The translations under genes and the position numbers were made by a program. This document shows positions 26,201 to 38,300 of a stretch of 64,000 bases of DNA, one piece after another (position 1 is the first letter of the stretch; each line of letters starts with the position of its first letter). Location of the stretch: positions 4,844 to 68,843 of the forward strand of contig QLIY01000525.1 of the NCBI GenBank assembly GCA_003260075.1, read 5' to 3'. Below the pieces are notes generated by a model. That model ran no database searches, was not told where the DNA came from, and saw only the letters and a program-made list of their open reading frames with translations. Source of the stretch: Phallusia mammillata (taxonomy: Eukaryota; Chordata; Ascidiacea; Phlebobranchia; Ascidiidae).

Positions 26201-29200
26201 ATAGGTTAATTATTTTTCTCGTTACGTGATACAGCAACAGTTGCAATTTATGTTTCACACAGCTATCTCAACATTACCTCACTTACAAAACCTAAACACA
26301 TTAACACAATTAAATCTGTCGTAACTTTAGCACTTATAATCAAAACAGTGACATAGTTTGCGAGATGACAAAGCGTTACTTTCCCAGGGGGTCAAGTTCG
26401 CAAGCGCCCAGAGAGACTCGTCGTGTCTGCGGGAACACAAACATTCACCATTGTTGCCATCTTGTCTGCAGCCCATCGCTGTAACCCAATCGCCTGTAAT
26501 GGCTGTTGAAAAGAAAACCGTTATTTTGCATTCAGCAGGACACTTTAGCAGCATAAAAATCTGTTGATTTAGGCCCACACCTGCCTCTTGACTGCAGGCT
26601 TCCTCTTATAGGCTGGGAACTTTACGGGTGGTCAACTTCGTTTATTACCAAAGCGTTAGCGGCAATTAAACGGTATTTAGGGGAAATGTGCACAGCAGCA
26701 GCAGTATATTGTTTATCCTTCAAGCACTACTACCCAGTTACCTGTTTCATGTTTTCGTGTGCTCCCGATACTTTAATTGTTATTGTAATACATGACGCTT
26801 TGGACATCAACTTATTGACATTGACGCATATGCCGAGAAAAGTTCAGCAACTCATTCAGGGTGGTGAATCATATTGAGAGTACGCTGTCTTATCAAATGG
26901 TGTCAAACCTGAAATGACACGTTGTAGCTGTCTTAATAAACTGCTTCCTTAATTGGCCCATGGGTACAGCCTTGTTTGCAAGGACACGTCCGGCCAAGCG
27001 TTTGTTCTCCTTTTAGCCCCTGCGGACGTAAGCGCAAGGCATCCTAATTGAGTGATGACCAACTGTTTAATGCGCAGCGCCTTCTCGCCAGTAGACCAGC
27101 TTAATTGATGCTTCTTGTAATAGCCCAGATGACACATTGCCCTGGTGTAAATACCCATTTTTTATTGGTTGCCGCTTAATCGTGCCCCTCAATACTACAT
27201 TTACCTGTTAACAATAGATTGATAACACATCGTGTTGATTAGTGTTGTTGATTGATAGATGCTTCTGGTTTCGGAATTTTTACTCGTTAAGGTCTGCCTG
27301 ACGTGCGGATGCTAGTCGCATTACGGTTGGGACAAACCAAAATGGTCCTAAACAAACGCTCGCAGTTTCTTAATGACTGGTGTTAAAAATAACAAGACAA
27401 CAAGTTTTTTTTGCAAACAAAACAATCTACTAATACTAACTTCAAAAATAACCATATAGGCCTACCAATATTTAAATCTTGAAATCTTCTTTGTATGTAC
27501 TGCTGTCGGTATAGTTATTGTATGTGTGGTATTTAATGCCTGAACATGACATGGGGGGAAACGATTGCCTACGTCGCAACTTAACTCTGCAACAATATCT
27601 GTAATTTGCTTAGCGTTGCTCTAAATTGGTGTTTAGCAAATATGCTTATTTGCTACCGCATTATCTTAACTTTAAGCCATTCGGAAACGCTGGTTCATCT
27701 CGCCTATTCCTCTACATAAGAAAAAACTAATTTATCGCTTTAAACTTCCTGATTTAGTATGTTGTTAGTTCACCACGTCATACAAACCTTTTTTGTTGCA
27801 GTTGGTTGGCAGAGTCTTCTCGTATTTGTTTTGAGTTCAAACATCGTCTAGCGATAAATCAGTAGGTAAAGTTTGGGGTGATTAAAACCGACGGAGAAAA
27901 ATTAGGGAAGAAACATCTAAGACAGATTTTAGTTGTGCCGTTAGGTTAATTGTGGTAGCATGGGTGGGTTGTTCGGGGCGTCCGGTGGATGCTGTGGCTG
28001 GGTGGAATCGCCTTGTAAATTGTGCAACGATCAATGTCGTACAAAGACTTAATTTAATTACGGCAGTCATCCATGCTAGCGGCAAAACCCAAATGAAGCT
28101 TTCGCTCCCGGACTCGATATTAACAGACAGGTCGCATCCAGTCACCTGTAACGGGCAATGTGCACGCCCGATGGGTTTCTGGCTCTGTCCGACACTCTTA
28201 AGGCAGTAATCTAATAACTTCGTCAAACAATCAAACAGAGTTGATAATTCACAGACAGCTTCTTAACTGGGCGTCGCATGCAGTGAAGCGTCCCTGTAGT
28301 AAACATACCCAAATCCGCGCCAGTGTGAGCAAGTCGGCGACCCGGGACTAATTTCGAGCGCAAACAAATGCCTTTAACAGTCAGAATCGAATGTGATCGC
28401 GCTTGCCAGGAGAACATCAAAGCAAATGGCTGTCTCCCACACAGGTTTCGCACCTCGGTCCTGGGCAGAATAATGTAAACGACACCATCTTGGGCTTGTT
28501 GCGCGCATACCGTACCTCCGTCCGCCTGTTGTTCACCGCGTTGCCTGTCAGCAACACTGTTTACCCTTAGCGCTTACTCAAGGCCTCGTTTCAAGTCACA
28601 CACCTGCGGTGCAAAATGTGAGAGCATTTACTTGCTGGCACGCATTGATTTAGTGTTGCGCAGCTCACTACTTAAACGGAAACAAATCAAACAAGCGCTA
28701 CATGCTTCCCACCAGAACTTCGGAGCTTGTAAAGAATCGCGCACACAATCCATCACCGGCTTGAACCTGCGCGTGTTATTCGCCCACACTACTCATTAGC
28801 GCTCAAGGAAACCAAACGAATTTGTTGGTCGGCGTTACTTGCTGCCGATTTTAGCCCATTTTGCTTGTAAAGCAAGTTGGGTGGCAAATTTTGGCAGACC
28901 ATTAGCACGTGTTGATGAATGGCGTTCAAACACTTTTGTCGACATGTTCTCAACGGGATCCTGCCTGGCGAATCATATACATCTAATAAAATCGTCTATT
29001 TTGTGTGTTTTGTAAAGTTTGTCTATTTTCTTGCACAATTTTAACATCCCTGTTACTTTATTTTGTTAAAAATGGATCGGATATTTGTAGTATTCTAAAT
29101 AGTTCAACTGACCGAAATGTTTTGATTGTAATTAGGTGGCTACCGCCAGTTTAATTTCGGTAACATCCTAATGGTTTTCAATCTTCATCGAGACCAAAAA

Positions 29201-32200
29201 TGTTTTCATAAATTTTGTAAACGTAGGTAACGCATTTCACTTTATAGATCCATATTATCGACGCAGCTGTCGCAAGTAATTTAGCTGGAAAACGTCATTG
29301 CGGTACGTTGCCTCAGATCCACAACTATTAACCATCACTTGTGAAAACAGCAAATGAGAGATGTCACTGCCCCAACATTGTGCGGAAAGAGAATGGAAAA
29401 GCGGTTTATCATGAGATATTGACACTTAACTGCCAACTTTCACAGATCTAACGCGCCCGCTCGGTGAAAAGAAATCAAATCAGCAACACAGCAAGAAGCA
29501 TAGGCACATTCTGATAAATCATTTTAATAAAAGACGATTTTAATTTAAAGGAAAGTTGCAATATGGCGCCATGTCAGCACTGACAGTCGGGGTCCAACTT
29601 AAGTCGGTAGATAAGAGGATGCTTTGTCATTCCCGCCAGTGTCGCACCAGCTTTTGTTTTGAATCGCAGGCGATAGTGTCAGCAAAGTCATGTTTGATCT
29701 TTTGTTTGTCGGCATATCGAAACCGACAATCGTCTTGGCATAAAATATCGCACAGCTCACTGCGGTAATGGGCGCATGGGAAACGCGACGGGACACTGTG
29801 CAGACCTGTGATGCGACACGCCACAAAAACACCAGCAAAAATGTTCCAATAAACAAGCTCATAACGCGTTATGAATCATACCGTTAGAATGAAAAGACAG
29901 CAAGGGGCTTTTGTCCGCAGTTGCTTTAACGATTGTGATGCCCCTTGCCTTGTACTTGTCACTATCGTATGTGAAAAAGTGCAAAGATAATTTTAGTGTT
30001 CTCTACTTGTTGCAAAAACGTATTGACTTCCTGCGTGCATCGTCAAAGTACTTGAGTTGTGACAGACGAACCAGGGACGGGGTTGTTGCGATAACAAAGC
30101 CCCTGTAACACGCGAGGCACTCCTTTGATTGACCACTAACAGTGATAAATGATATGCTTCGTCATTGCAAGTCTTCAAAGCTTGCGTACCAAGCTACGCA
30201 CATCAATCCATGTTGTATATTTTATCACCAGTGATATGTGGTTTGCAAAAGAAGGAGTGAAGCTGTCTACAAACACATGTTTTAGATGTTGCTACATCAC
30301 CACTGCGCGCCTGTTTTTTGACGGATCATAACAGGTTGCTGATACCGGGCGATTTAATGGCCCCCGTGAAGAAAACAGTCATTAGTTTTTCACAAGCCCC
30401 ATTTGCGTAGTTATTGCTGATAGTTTGCATTGTAAAATCAATCATGCTGCGACAAAAAAGTTTACCGTTAAAAAGCGCTGTCAATATTGACTTCCGATCG
30501 TGAGCGATGCATAATTAAAAGGAATAAATTTACTTGTTCGTCTCAATAATCGAGGTCAGGTCAGATCGTGCTGGGCCTTATCTTTACTGCTTGATTATTC
30601 CTAGTCAGGAATGAATTGGAATAAATTGTTTGGTTCGTTGTCTATCGATTGCCTGAGATTGAAATTGATATGTGACCAACAACAATGACGTCGTTTTCAG
30701 ACTCACTTATTACGCAGTCCAACTAGCATTCTAACTCTTAATCAGGAAAGACTAGGTAGGCATTAGGTAAATTTTATGTGTGCAGCCTGGCTTACAGACT
30801 GCGCAATATGTGACAGTTCATCATTAGAAACAGTCTATCTACGATGGAATACAAACAAGTAAGATATTTGTGTTTTATACACAACGTTGTAGTCAGCAAA
30901 AGAATTTATTATTTATGTACTGCAGTGTCAAGCGACAGAGCCTCAGATACTTTCTCTGCTGTGGGAACAAATAGTTCCGTGGCGAACACAAAAGACCGCC
31001 GAACATGTAATATCGCCCGGTACAAGATCGAGACAAAGAGATTCGGGGAGTAGATAGATGCGATTTCATTGTCTTAATCGTGTAGAGCATGTTTTTGCCC
31101 CCATTCAAGCGTGTGTTAATGGAGAATCAGGTTTCAGTCGTATTACACGATGCCACAAGTCGATTGAATGAACAGAGAAACAAACTGATCGCGTCGTGCT
31201 TTGGGCTACAACAAGATCTTTCATTGATCTTATGGACCGTTGAGGGGGTAATACATCCCGACATGTATCTACTTTCTTTGTGCTTTTCAGTGAAAACAAC
31301 GTCACCGGTTGCTGAAGTCTGACGCCCATTTGCCGCAGTCACAAAAGCGGAGAATTGGCTTAATGACGATGGTCGTGTTCCGTGTAAACTGGGAGAACAC
31401 TTAAACGTACTCTGGGTATGTCCGAACAGAACGAATGCCTGTAACTTGCCGCCACGCAAACACATGTACAATGACCTAATTGTAACGGATAGTACCCAGA
31501 TGCCGCAACTAAGCGTCGTACATAAAAATTGTTCATTTACTTGGCAAGTAATTCAACCGTTTGTATGTAAAAGGCGGCGCACGCTGTGATACGTGTAGAA
31601 TCCGTTTGTAAATGAAAACTCACAAAACAACGTAAAACATGTATGTCTTAACTGAAATACCAGCAATAAAATATATTTACTTGCAACGTACAGTAAAAAA
31701 AATACTTTAACTACACTTGGCAATGAATGACATTTCATTTGAAACGCAATATTTTGTCAAATTGAAGATATTCTTATAACCTGCGTAAACTAAGCATTGC
31801 CCCCAGCCATTAGGAGATAAATAAGTTATTTCCCCCCCCCCCATATTCTTATAACCTGCGTAAACTAAGCATTGCCCCCAGCCATTAGGAACCGAGATAA
31901 ATAAGTTATTTTTTGCGGCATATTGAAAAACGTTTTGTGCTGAAAGCGATAAAGATTTTCGTTCCATTAAAATATTAGATAGTGTAAAGAAATATCTTTG
32001 GTGCCCGTTTTTCTACCAAGAACAACTCAACAGCAGTGACCCAAGTGTCACGGTTTTAAAACCTGCCAAATCTCGTGTAACTACAAAATTTGCTTCGCGT
32101 GAAATTATCCTTACAACTGATTATACAAGACAAATCATTGTTTATCTCGGAACAAGTTGTTTTTAAGCAAGCGAACAAAGCGTCAGAGGCATGGCAATAG

Positions 32201-34780
32201 TATTGAGTAGCTTGTAAAGAAGCTCCCCTACGTTTGTAACCTGAGTCGATGACAACAGACCGGCCTTACCCTAAACTCTGTTTCCGTCATGTTTACATCA
32301 CATAACAATATTTTTTCATGAAATGATATTGTTTTTTATGCCCCCATCGCTCACCTACGGTGTTGCAAAGGCACTTTTAATTGTCGTTCTTGTGAATTTT
32401 GGTCCAGTGTGCTTTGCCGTCCTCATATGGGCACTTGTAACAGTATAGGCCTAAGACGAAAGCAAATAAGTATGCTAATAAATAAAACAAGACAATTTAA
32501 AGTTCCCATGCGGTACCCCAAATTCTCTTGAAACTTTCTTGAAAATCACACAAACGAATTGTTAAGTTCGTTTGAAGTCGACATACAGGAAACTGATTTG
32601 CCTGATCTCTGATGTGGCCCATTTACTTGCGAAAATTAAAAAAAAAGTTGGCAGCTGAAAAGTTCTTGCATGTTCACGTGCAGGATAAATTCCCGTTCAA
32701 TCTTGATTGAACTGTCTGCCGACTTGTGGACGATTCGCCAACTGCCATTGCTAAAACAACAACGTGGGTCTGCGCATCCTACACCAGTTTATCCTTGTTA
32801 CATCATGTTGATAGGAAATAATTAAACATGCGAGAAATTTTGAATTACCCACTATAGTGCTATAGCACGCTTAGTTTTCTTGAGACATCAAATCGTTTTT
32901 TTTGTAATAAATTTTGCGTTGTACTGCTTCGTTAATATCACTTTAAAATCTCCATTTATTGCGAGATTTCGAGCATCCACACACACAAACGTGATGTAAG
33001 AGAATTATGTTTGGCATGTATATAAATCCAAGGATCGCACAAAATGTCAATAATGTTTCAAACACAATTTATTTCACACGTATTGGACTAATTCGCGCCA
33101 CAGGAACCGCCTGTCTGGATATAGACAAACATTGCTCATTTTAGCGAAACCAATTAGTCGAAAGTCAGTTTGGCGTGAAGCAGGCTAAAGGCGAGATTTC
33201 TGACGACAGACGCGTGCTTCTATTTATAAATCTTCCGACTCCATCAGTCATACAAAGATTTTCTACCCCCTTGTTTTTTTACGACAGCCTTGATTTTTTT
33301 GCGGTGAAGGTAACGGTAGTCGGGCTGGACTAAATGGTGCGGATCAGGGCAAGTGTTGGATTACCGTTTTCGGTCACTGGTAAAACAAGCTATTGAGGAA
33401 TTCGGCGTGTTTTAGTGCGTTCCACGCTGCTAAATGCCCTAATGAATTATTTTAACAACGCAAAAAAGCGACAGATAGGAGGTAAGACGTTCATGAGCGC
33501 ACTTATAGATTGGTGCAGGTTGTTACCACCAAGGTAGAATACAGTCTCGTATGTCACTTGGCAAGTCGCACGCCAACAAATCTTGCTAACAGCGCAACTG
33601 CGCCACCCTCCGACTATTAGGACAAATGGTTGAAACGCTACTAACGTCACAGCTCGATTACGTGTGCTTGAGAATATACATTCTTAATAGCTGGTTTTGT
33701 CGCTTGCAAAGAACTGACGGTTTCTTTTGGATGTAGCGTGGTAACAAAAACAAATGCAGACAATGTGTTGATGATTCACACCGTAGTAAGGAGTCAAGCA
33801 ACTTAAATTGATTCGGCTCTGGCGGTTTCCCACCGAATTGGCGACGTCTAACGCAGGTGTATCGTCTGATCTTACAGTCGCGCCGCGTAGTATTTGTGTA
33901 AGCGGAAACATTCGAAGCAAAGCGAAACCAAATCGCCGCAGCAGATTCGCCTAATTGAGATTGACAACTCACAAAGTCGCTAAACTTTGCCCAAGCACAA
34001 TTCATAGCGTAACCACAAACAAATGAATGAGTTTAAGCGTAAACAGGCTGGATGGCAATGTGGATATTGTTCAATTTTCGTGTTGTTTGTGCGCGTTTGA
34101 TTTATTGCCAAGACATGAGCGTCGAAATGAAGTTTTCCTCTATTCTTGATACGTGCAGTGTAAGTGAACAATGTTTATGTTTTCAATACACTCATTCGCA
34201 TGCTTCCGACTGCACTTGTGGCGGTAACAGCACGTCGTTAAACATTGTTTCTTTGCAAAATCGCCTTGTAAATAGCTAACATTGGGTAATTAAGTCTCTC
34301 TGTTTGTCGGCCACACCTATCAGACTGCCAATAATTTACAAATGTTTCTAAAATGTTGAAGATATAGTTAAATAAAGCTTAAATATATCTCTAATAACGT
34401 ATACTCGACATTGGCATCAAGTGCAACCTTTCACTGTGATCAAAACTGTAAGAAAATGCCCAAAACGCACAAAGCCGAGTTCAATATTGTTGAATGTAAG
34501 AACGTTGTGTTACTGGCGACATGCAGAAAGAGAACACGACAGAGAACATGTGTTGCGCCGTAATTTCCGGTAATGTTTTGGCGCCCATGATGTGTTGCGA
34601 CAATCATATATTTGAACCGGCTCGAGCGGCGGCACAAGTGTTACTGAAACAAACTGTCGAAGCTGTTAAGAGGCAGTGAAGCTGGAAAAGTTCCTGGTCG
34701 TATAAAGAGCACCGCTGCAGCACGTTATTTGCATTTTTTTAACTCTACTGTGCACCAGAAAACAACATTAGCATCTGGTG
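14250..34780. other. Large non-coding interval between the two Iroquois genes
   Basis: About 20 kb with no supportable gene. Frames reach at most about 115 codons, lack domains, and often overlap on both strands. The spacing between two developmental homeobox genes suggests cis-regulatory DNA, but no enhancer can be proven from sequence alone. Notable items are a 12-bp palindrome ACTACCGGTAGT (15185-15196), a poly-T tract near 18587-18599, and a poly-C-joined duplication (31768-31911). Confidence 0.6.
31768..31911. repeat. Direct duplication joined by a run of 11 C
   Basis: The copy at 31768-31831 (64 bp) is followed by 11 C (31832-31842) and a second copy at 31843-31911 (69 bp). The copies are identical apart from a 5-base insertion (ACCGA) in the second. 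The structure matches the poly-C junctions at 60.7-62.8 kb. Confidence 0.9.
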
Positions 34781-34798
34781 TGTTTTGAAGATGGGCGG

Positions 34799-34829
34799 TA
34801 TATAGAGAGCGGCGCGGTGTCGATCAGTA
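34799..34829 (+). promoter_or_regulatory. Candidate TATA/Initiator core promoter of Iroquois gene 2
   Basis: TATATAG at 34799-34805 is followed by a GC-rich patch and an initiator-like TCAGTA (34824-34829). Its A at 34826 is 27 bases from the first T of the TATA box, which is the usual spacing. The ATG of Iroquois gene 2 is about 510 bases downstream. A second TATA-like GTATAAAGA lies near 34700. Confidence 0.45.
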
Positions 34830-35333
34830 AAAGTAAAACAGAAGTCGATAACATCGTCGTGATAGTTTGGCAAAAAACGCCAATAAGTTTTTTTCGCCAG
34901 CAACGGTAGAGTTTACAAATTAGGTTATGCCTAATGCTATATGCTGTGCGCTGTGTGGGCTATTTAGTAAATTGACATAGGGTTACTTCAAAGTCTTTTC
35001 ATTGAAACAATTGTGGGTTAAGGATAGTTTTATGCAGATACAATAAACAAAGGCAACTTTGTTCTAGCTTACGTGAAGCTGTTATTTACGCAAACTAACG
35101 TATAAATCTTAATATTATAAAAGTAATTCTAGCAAGCAATGTGGTGTGTTTGATAAACTGTAGTGGTTAGGTGTAAAATGGCGCGTATGAAAGTTTGCAC
35201 TTGGTTGTTGAGATTCCATTAGTAAAACAATATGCATAACGTGTGATGAATGGTTGTCACTTTTGTTCAGAATACTGTATTTAGGGGTAGATAATTGCAA
35301 CAAATGTCCACGCTCTTTGGATATTGAAGTAAA

Positions 35334-38300
35334 ATGTCATTTCTTCCGCACCCACCGATGTTAACTGCCCCAAACGTTGGAGTGAGACCCACTGCCCCGC
35401 CGACCACCCATCAGGTAAAGATTAAATTACCCTTTATACTTATTTGTTGTGTTGAATCGTAGTAACTGAATTTAATTGTTTTTTTACTGATGTTTTTAGA
35501 CATTTGTTTTGGACTTACACTCCAAGCCTTTTGTTTGTAGACATCAGAGAGCGATATCAGAACGAGTGTTTCAATTCCCTGCAGCCAGGTTTCGATGTTT
35601 CCATTCCCCGCAGCTGAAGCTCGCACTTTCCCGGCCCGTATTCCCGAATTGGCGTCGGCGCTTTATGGTCTTCCATATCCAAGCAATTCATCGCTATACG
35701 TTGGACTACAAGGCATTGACCCCGCAGCCTACCAGCCCATTATAGTAGGTTTATATATACTTAAGAGGGGACACACTACCGATGGTGTCGTTAGGGTTCT
35801 GTCACATTAAACCACTCTAATCTAATCGCGTAAATCAAATCTAATGTCAAAAGACAACTGCTGATGGCATTACATCAGATACAGACTTCACACTCGCTGA
35901 TATGGTGACCCTGTAGTGAACTCAGGCAATTGCTAAGAGGATATAGTATTGTTATGATTATTACTTCACGACAACTGCTATGTGAGAGCTTCCGTGGGCG
36001 CTAACATTACTTAGTCTTTGTAGTACAGTTGTTATTGCTTTTATTGGCGATGTCCTTAGTGCAAACGTATTGTCTGGCAACATTTGTTTTGACGTTGTGT
36101 TATTTTTGTTGGGTTTTAAATAGCGTTTGGAATTATTTGTTTAAATGTTGCAATGTGGAAAATGGGATCTAAAATAGGACGACAACGAAGTATGAAAGTC
36201 CACAATGATCCAAACGTGCGTATGTGGTAGTGCTTGCGGGTTAAATCAAGCTCACAAAAGGTCCCTGCTTCGTTTTCTAATTTTTACGAAAAAATCTGCC
36301 TTTACCAACTTTGAGAACTGGCCCATAAAAATAAATATTACAGAAAATGTTGTCAACGAACCTGTGTAAAAGAAAATGTGGCGTCATAAAGAACTCGAAG
36401 TCACCAGTTTTGTAGAAACCTACGGTAAATTTAAAACTACGGTGAATGACACGGAAACAGTTTGCCCTCGCGATGAGTGATGTTTTAATTGTGGAAAACA
36501 CGCTGTCGTGATATGAACGCACAGAATAACAATGTGCGAGTCATCCTCATGAGACTTTCCCTCTATCAATCAGCTTACTCTATTCCTTGTAATGGTTTCG
36601 TTTGTGCAAGAACACGAGTTACGCAAGATGCCCCATGTCTTCACAATAGAAACGTGCAGTGTGCAACGCACCCTAAATTGCACTACACGTACTTTGTACC
36701 TGTATTAACGAGAATGATTTTTCACTGGTTTCAAACCCTACAATGGCAGTTGCTCATTTCAGAACCGCATGAACCACAAGGAAATTTCCAACCAGTGGCG
36801 GTCACAGATAGCCCAAAACCCACTTTTGCATCACTACGACCCATCAATTGCAAGTTTGATGTATCAAGGAGGGTAAGTCGCCTGTCTACTAATACCGCTT
36901 GTGATTGTTCAATCAAACTAATTGCAGCACCTTCTTGCCGCAACCCGCACGAGGTGGGTTAAATAAATAAAATGGCGCGCTGACAGTCATTAGGCATGTA
37001 CCATAAATCAAAAACATAAGCTACCCGGGATGAAACTCTGTATCCTATCTGCCATAAGCAACCCGGGCTTTTCCTGTATTCAGAAAACCGATGCCGTAAA
37101 AATCCCTGTAATGCAGTGGCGCGCGATTTCTGATTAATTTTATTACACCTGTTGAAATGCACGCGGGCCATATATCCTTAACCGGCAATTCCGCTCGTTC
37201 ACTGGTATGCTAAACCATCATTCAGCTTCCAGCTATGTGAGAAGTGGTGAACATCTGTTTCTGGTGGGGAAAAATAAATGATATACCAGACGGTGATGGA
37301 CAGGGAGCAAAGTAAAAAAACGCAAGACATTGTTGCCGCTTAAATGTATTTCGAAACTTGTCCTCGCGCATTTGAAACACCGCTATACCAAACATATGCT
37401 GAACATTAAATTACAAACGCAAAACATACGATGGGAAATTTGATCTCCATGTCTAAACGACACCACGAGAAACAGGTCCTTGTGCAATAACCAATCGTTG
37501 CGTATGTTTCAATGGACGCGTGCTGGCTTCATTTTAACTCATAGTAGCGAGTTTCCAATAAGTCAAGCAAGGATACAAAGCACGACGACAAACACGGAAG
37601 CAATTAACAAGACGTGTCGTTGTTTTTTATGCTAAACATGCTCCTATTTCCTCGTATGTTCCCTCTTCTCACATGATTATACGCCGTTCATCTTGTCTGG
37701 TATTATAACACACGCTGTCTTTACAATCACAAGAAGAGAGATTTGCCTGGCTCGGAAATACTACGAACCTGCCATACATTGTCGATATTTTTTGCGTAAG
37801 GTATCTGTAAAATTTTGTAAGACGATCTGATGAACGTACGATTTCCTTTAATTTGTGCAATAAAAAACCAACCAATCTAAACAGCCATAATAATTACGCT
37901 TTGCTTGGGTGGGTCACAATAGACGTTTTAGAAACAACGTCGGGTGTGATAACTGTTAAATCTGTACCTCTGACCTTTTGAGGAATCTTTTGGCGAGGGC
38001 TAAAGGAAATAAAAAGTCCAACGTTGCCTTCAGATGATCAGCACGTATTGTTGTTTGCAGCTACGGGTCCCTTGCATTGAACGAAAGTGGACGACGCAAA
38101 AATGCGACCCGGGAGACGACCGCTACACTAAAAGCGTGGTTAAACGAACACAGGAAGAACCCGTACCCAACCAAAGGCGAAAAGATCATGCTTGCTATTG
38201 TTTCAAAAATGACACTCACACAGGTGATAAACCCTTGCATGCTAAGTTTATTTCCACATGCCCTTTACTTTAAAGGCGATGCAGCTGGCTATGAGGCAGT

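Noticed and set aside
27882-28226. 114-codon minus strand frame with an 85-codon antisense partner
   Set aside because: Frames open on both strands in a GC-richer patch suggest composition, not a gene.
35509-35745. 78-codon + strand frame at exon 2 of Iroquois gene 2
   Set aside because: The conserved residues ([16 protein letters not shown]) are in another frame. This one shows no similarity to Iroquois proteins.
36489-36962. 157-codon + strand open frame
   Set aside because: It covers exon 3 of Iroquois gene 2 in a different reading frame. The frame matching gene 1 (HHYDPSIA) is bounded by proper splice sites, so this frame is a shadow.
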